From NCBI RefSeq assembly GCF_900099785.1, contig NZ_FNDS01000002.1, positions 558,001-622,000 of the forward strand: a stretch of 64,000 bases of DNA, read 5' to 3'. This stretch comes from Pseudomonas panipatensis (GTDB lineage Bacteria > Pseudomonadota > Gammaproteobacteria > Pseudomonadales > Pseudomonadaceae). This document shows positions 60,388-64,000 of the stretch, piece after piece. The notes beneath the pieces were generated by a model. It was not told the DNA's origin, made no database searches, and was given only the letters and a program-made list of their open reading frames with translations. The position numbers and the translations under genes are program-made. Within the stretch, counting starts at the first letter, position 1, and every line of letters begins with the position of its first letter.

Positions 60388-61149
60388 TCAGCGATAGAAC
60401 AGCCGGTAGCCCAGCAGGCCCAGCGCCTCGTTGAGCAACTGGCTGCTCTGCCAGAAGGCCTTGGCCTCCGGCAACCAGCCGGCGAACGGCCGGGCATTGT
60501 CCACGCCGATGAAGCCCATCGGCGCGGGCACCACCTCCAGGCCATTGTGCTCGAAGCTCCAGAGCGCCCGCGGCATGTGCTGCGCCTGGGTCACCAGAAC
60601 CACCCGACGCACGCCCGCCTCGCGCAGCAGGGCCGCACTGAACCGGGCATTCTCCCAGGTGGTCCGGCTACGCCCTTCCTGCCAGCGCACCGTCACCTGG
60701 TAATCCTCGCTCAGGCTCTGCGCCATGATCTGCGCCTCGCTGGGCGGACTGCCGTAGTGCAGGCCGCCCGAGGTCAGCACCGGCAGGCCACTGGCCTTGG
60801 CCAGGCGCGCGGCATAGCGCAGACGCTCGTGCGCCATCAGCCCCGGCTGGTCGCCATCCCAGGCCGGATCGCCGCGCTCGCGACCGGCGCCGAGGATGAC
60901 GATGGCCTCGGCGCGCTGTGCCAAACCGGCCCACTGCGCCTGCGCCAGCGCCGGCTGGCGCTCCAGCAGGCGCGCGCCCCACTCCACGCCCAGCGGCAGG
61001 CTGAGCAGCCAGAAGCCGGCGAAGCCGAGCACGAAGCAGGTGACGGAGAAGCGCGGATAACGGCGGCGCAGGCAGAAGCCCAGCAACAGAAGGATCAACA
61101 GGATGCCCGGCGGCATCAGGATCTGCTTGATGAGGTAACGCAACGGCAT
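60388..61149 (-). CDS. DUF218/YdcF-like (ElyC-type) envelope protein
   Basis: This 253-residue protein has two N-terminal hydrophobic segments (about residues 8-25 and 33-55) followed by a DUF218 domain with AIVILGAGRERGDP near residue 85, LTSGGLHYGSPPSEAQ and VVLVTQAQHMPRAL. ElyC-type proteins affect peptidoglycan and lipid-carrier metabolism; the present role is inferred from that family. It is convergent with lnt. Confidence 0.87.
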   Translation of the reverse strand: MPLRYLIKQILMPPGILLILLLLGFCLRRRYPRFSVTCFVLGFAGFWLLSLPLGVEWGARLLERQPALAQAQWAGLAQRAEAIVILGAGRERGDPAWDGDQPGLMAHERLRYAARLAKASGLPVLTSGGLHYGSPPSEAQIMAQSLSEDYQVTVRWQEGRSRTTWENARFSAALLREAGVRRVVLVTQAQHMPRALWSFEHNGLEVVPAPMGFIGVDNARPFAGWLPEAKAFWQSSQLLNEALGLLGYRLFYR

Positions 61150-61198
61150 GGGCGGCTCCTTGTTCGAGCGCCACAGCCTAACGGATCGGCGGCCGGAT

Positions 61199-64000
<2,802 letters not shown>

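Overview
The window is a high-GC chromosomal segment from a Pseudomonas of the P. aeruginosa lineage. This rests on the protein sequences and on a gene order that matches, from memory, the P. aeruginosa block running from an RhlE-type helicase through amn, ladS, thiD, thiE, hemL, miaB, phoH, ybeY, corC and lnt to leuS. No tRNA, rRNA, CRISPR array, insertion sequence or intact prophage was seen. One phage-type BRO-N gene is present.

Layout. 1-8.1 kb: a hydroxyproline-type catabolic operon. It holds aconitase X, a polar amino acid ABC transporter, a proline-racemase-family enzyme with a Ser/Cys active site, a DHDPS-family deaminase and a semialdehyde dehydrogenase. A convergent delta1-pyrroline-2-carboxylate reductase closes the cluster. 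Together they would import hydroxyprolines and convert them to L-proline (3-hydroxy branch) or to 2-oxoglutarate (4-hydroxy branch). 8.2-12.4 kb: dxs with its terminator, then a cobalamin riboswitch and a BtuB-type receptor. 12.4-12.7 kb: a tandem array of a 99-bp repeat whose relatives recur at 19.0-19.3 and 25.04 kb. 12.7-16.4 kb: a four-gene minus-strand operon (GNAT, SagB-like tandem nitroreductase, tesB, HAD phosphatase). 16.5-19.0 kb: a histone-deacetylase-family enzyme and a flavoprotein, with a concentration of DnaA-box-like sequences between and inside them. 19.3-26.0 kb: a polyamine-type ABC transporter operon with a Tat-exported binding protein, an aldehyde dehydrogenase and a LuxR-type regulator.

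26.2-44.8 kb is mostly conserved housekeeping and poorly characterised genes: rhlE, NYN-domain protein, DUF2076, SDR, EEP-family protein, hrpB, DinB, cation efflux, a long Gln-rich 12-residue-repeat DUF6515 protein, an Lrp-family regulator, rluE, a metallo-hydrolase, a SEC-C protein, deoC and amn. 44.8-45.8 kb carries a BRO-N gene behind a long, hairpin-rich leader. 45.8-50.6 kb has an AidB-type acyl-CoA dehydrogenase with its TetR regulator and a clear palindromic operator, then the hybrid sensor kinase LadS. 50.8-64.0 kb is the thiD-thiE-hemL and miaB-phoH-ybeY-corC-lnt region, ending inside leuS.

No convincing new defence or biosynthetic system was found. The observations most worth following up are the BRO-N leader RNA candidate, the DnaA-box cluster, the dispersed and tandem palindromic repeats, the Ser/Cys racemase-family enzyme beside aconitase X, the unlinked tandem SagB-like protein, and the terminator-bounded orphan transcript beside the Lrp-family gene.
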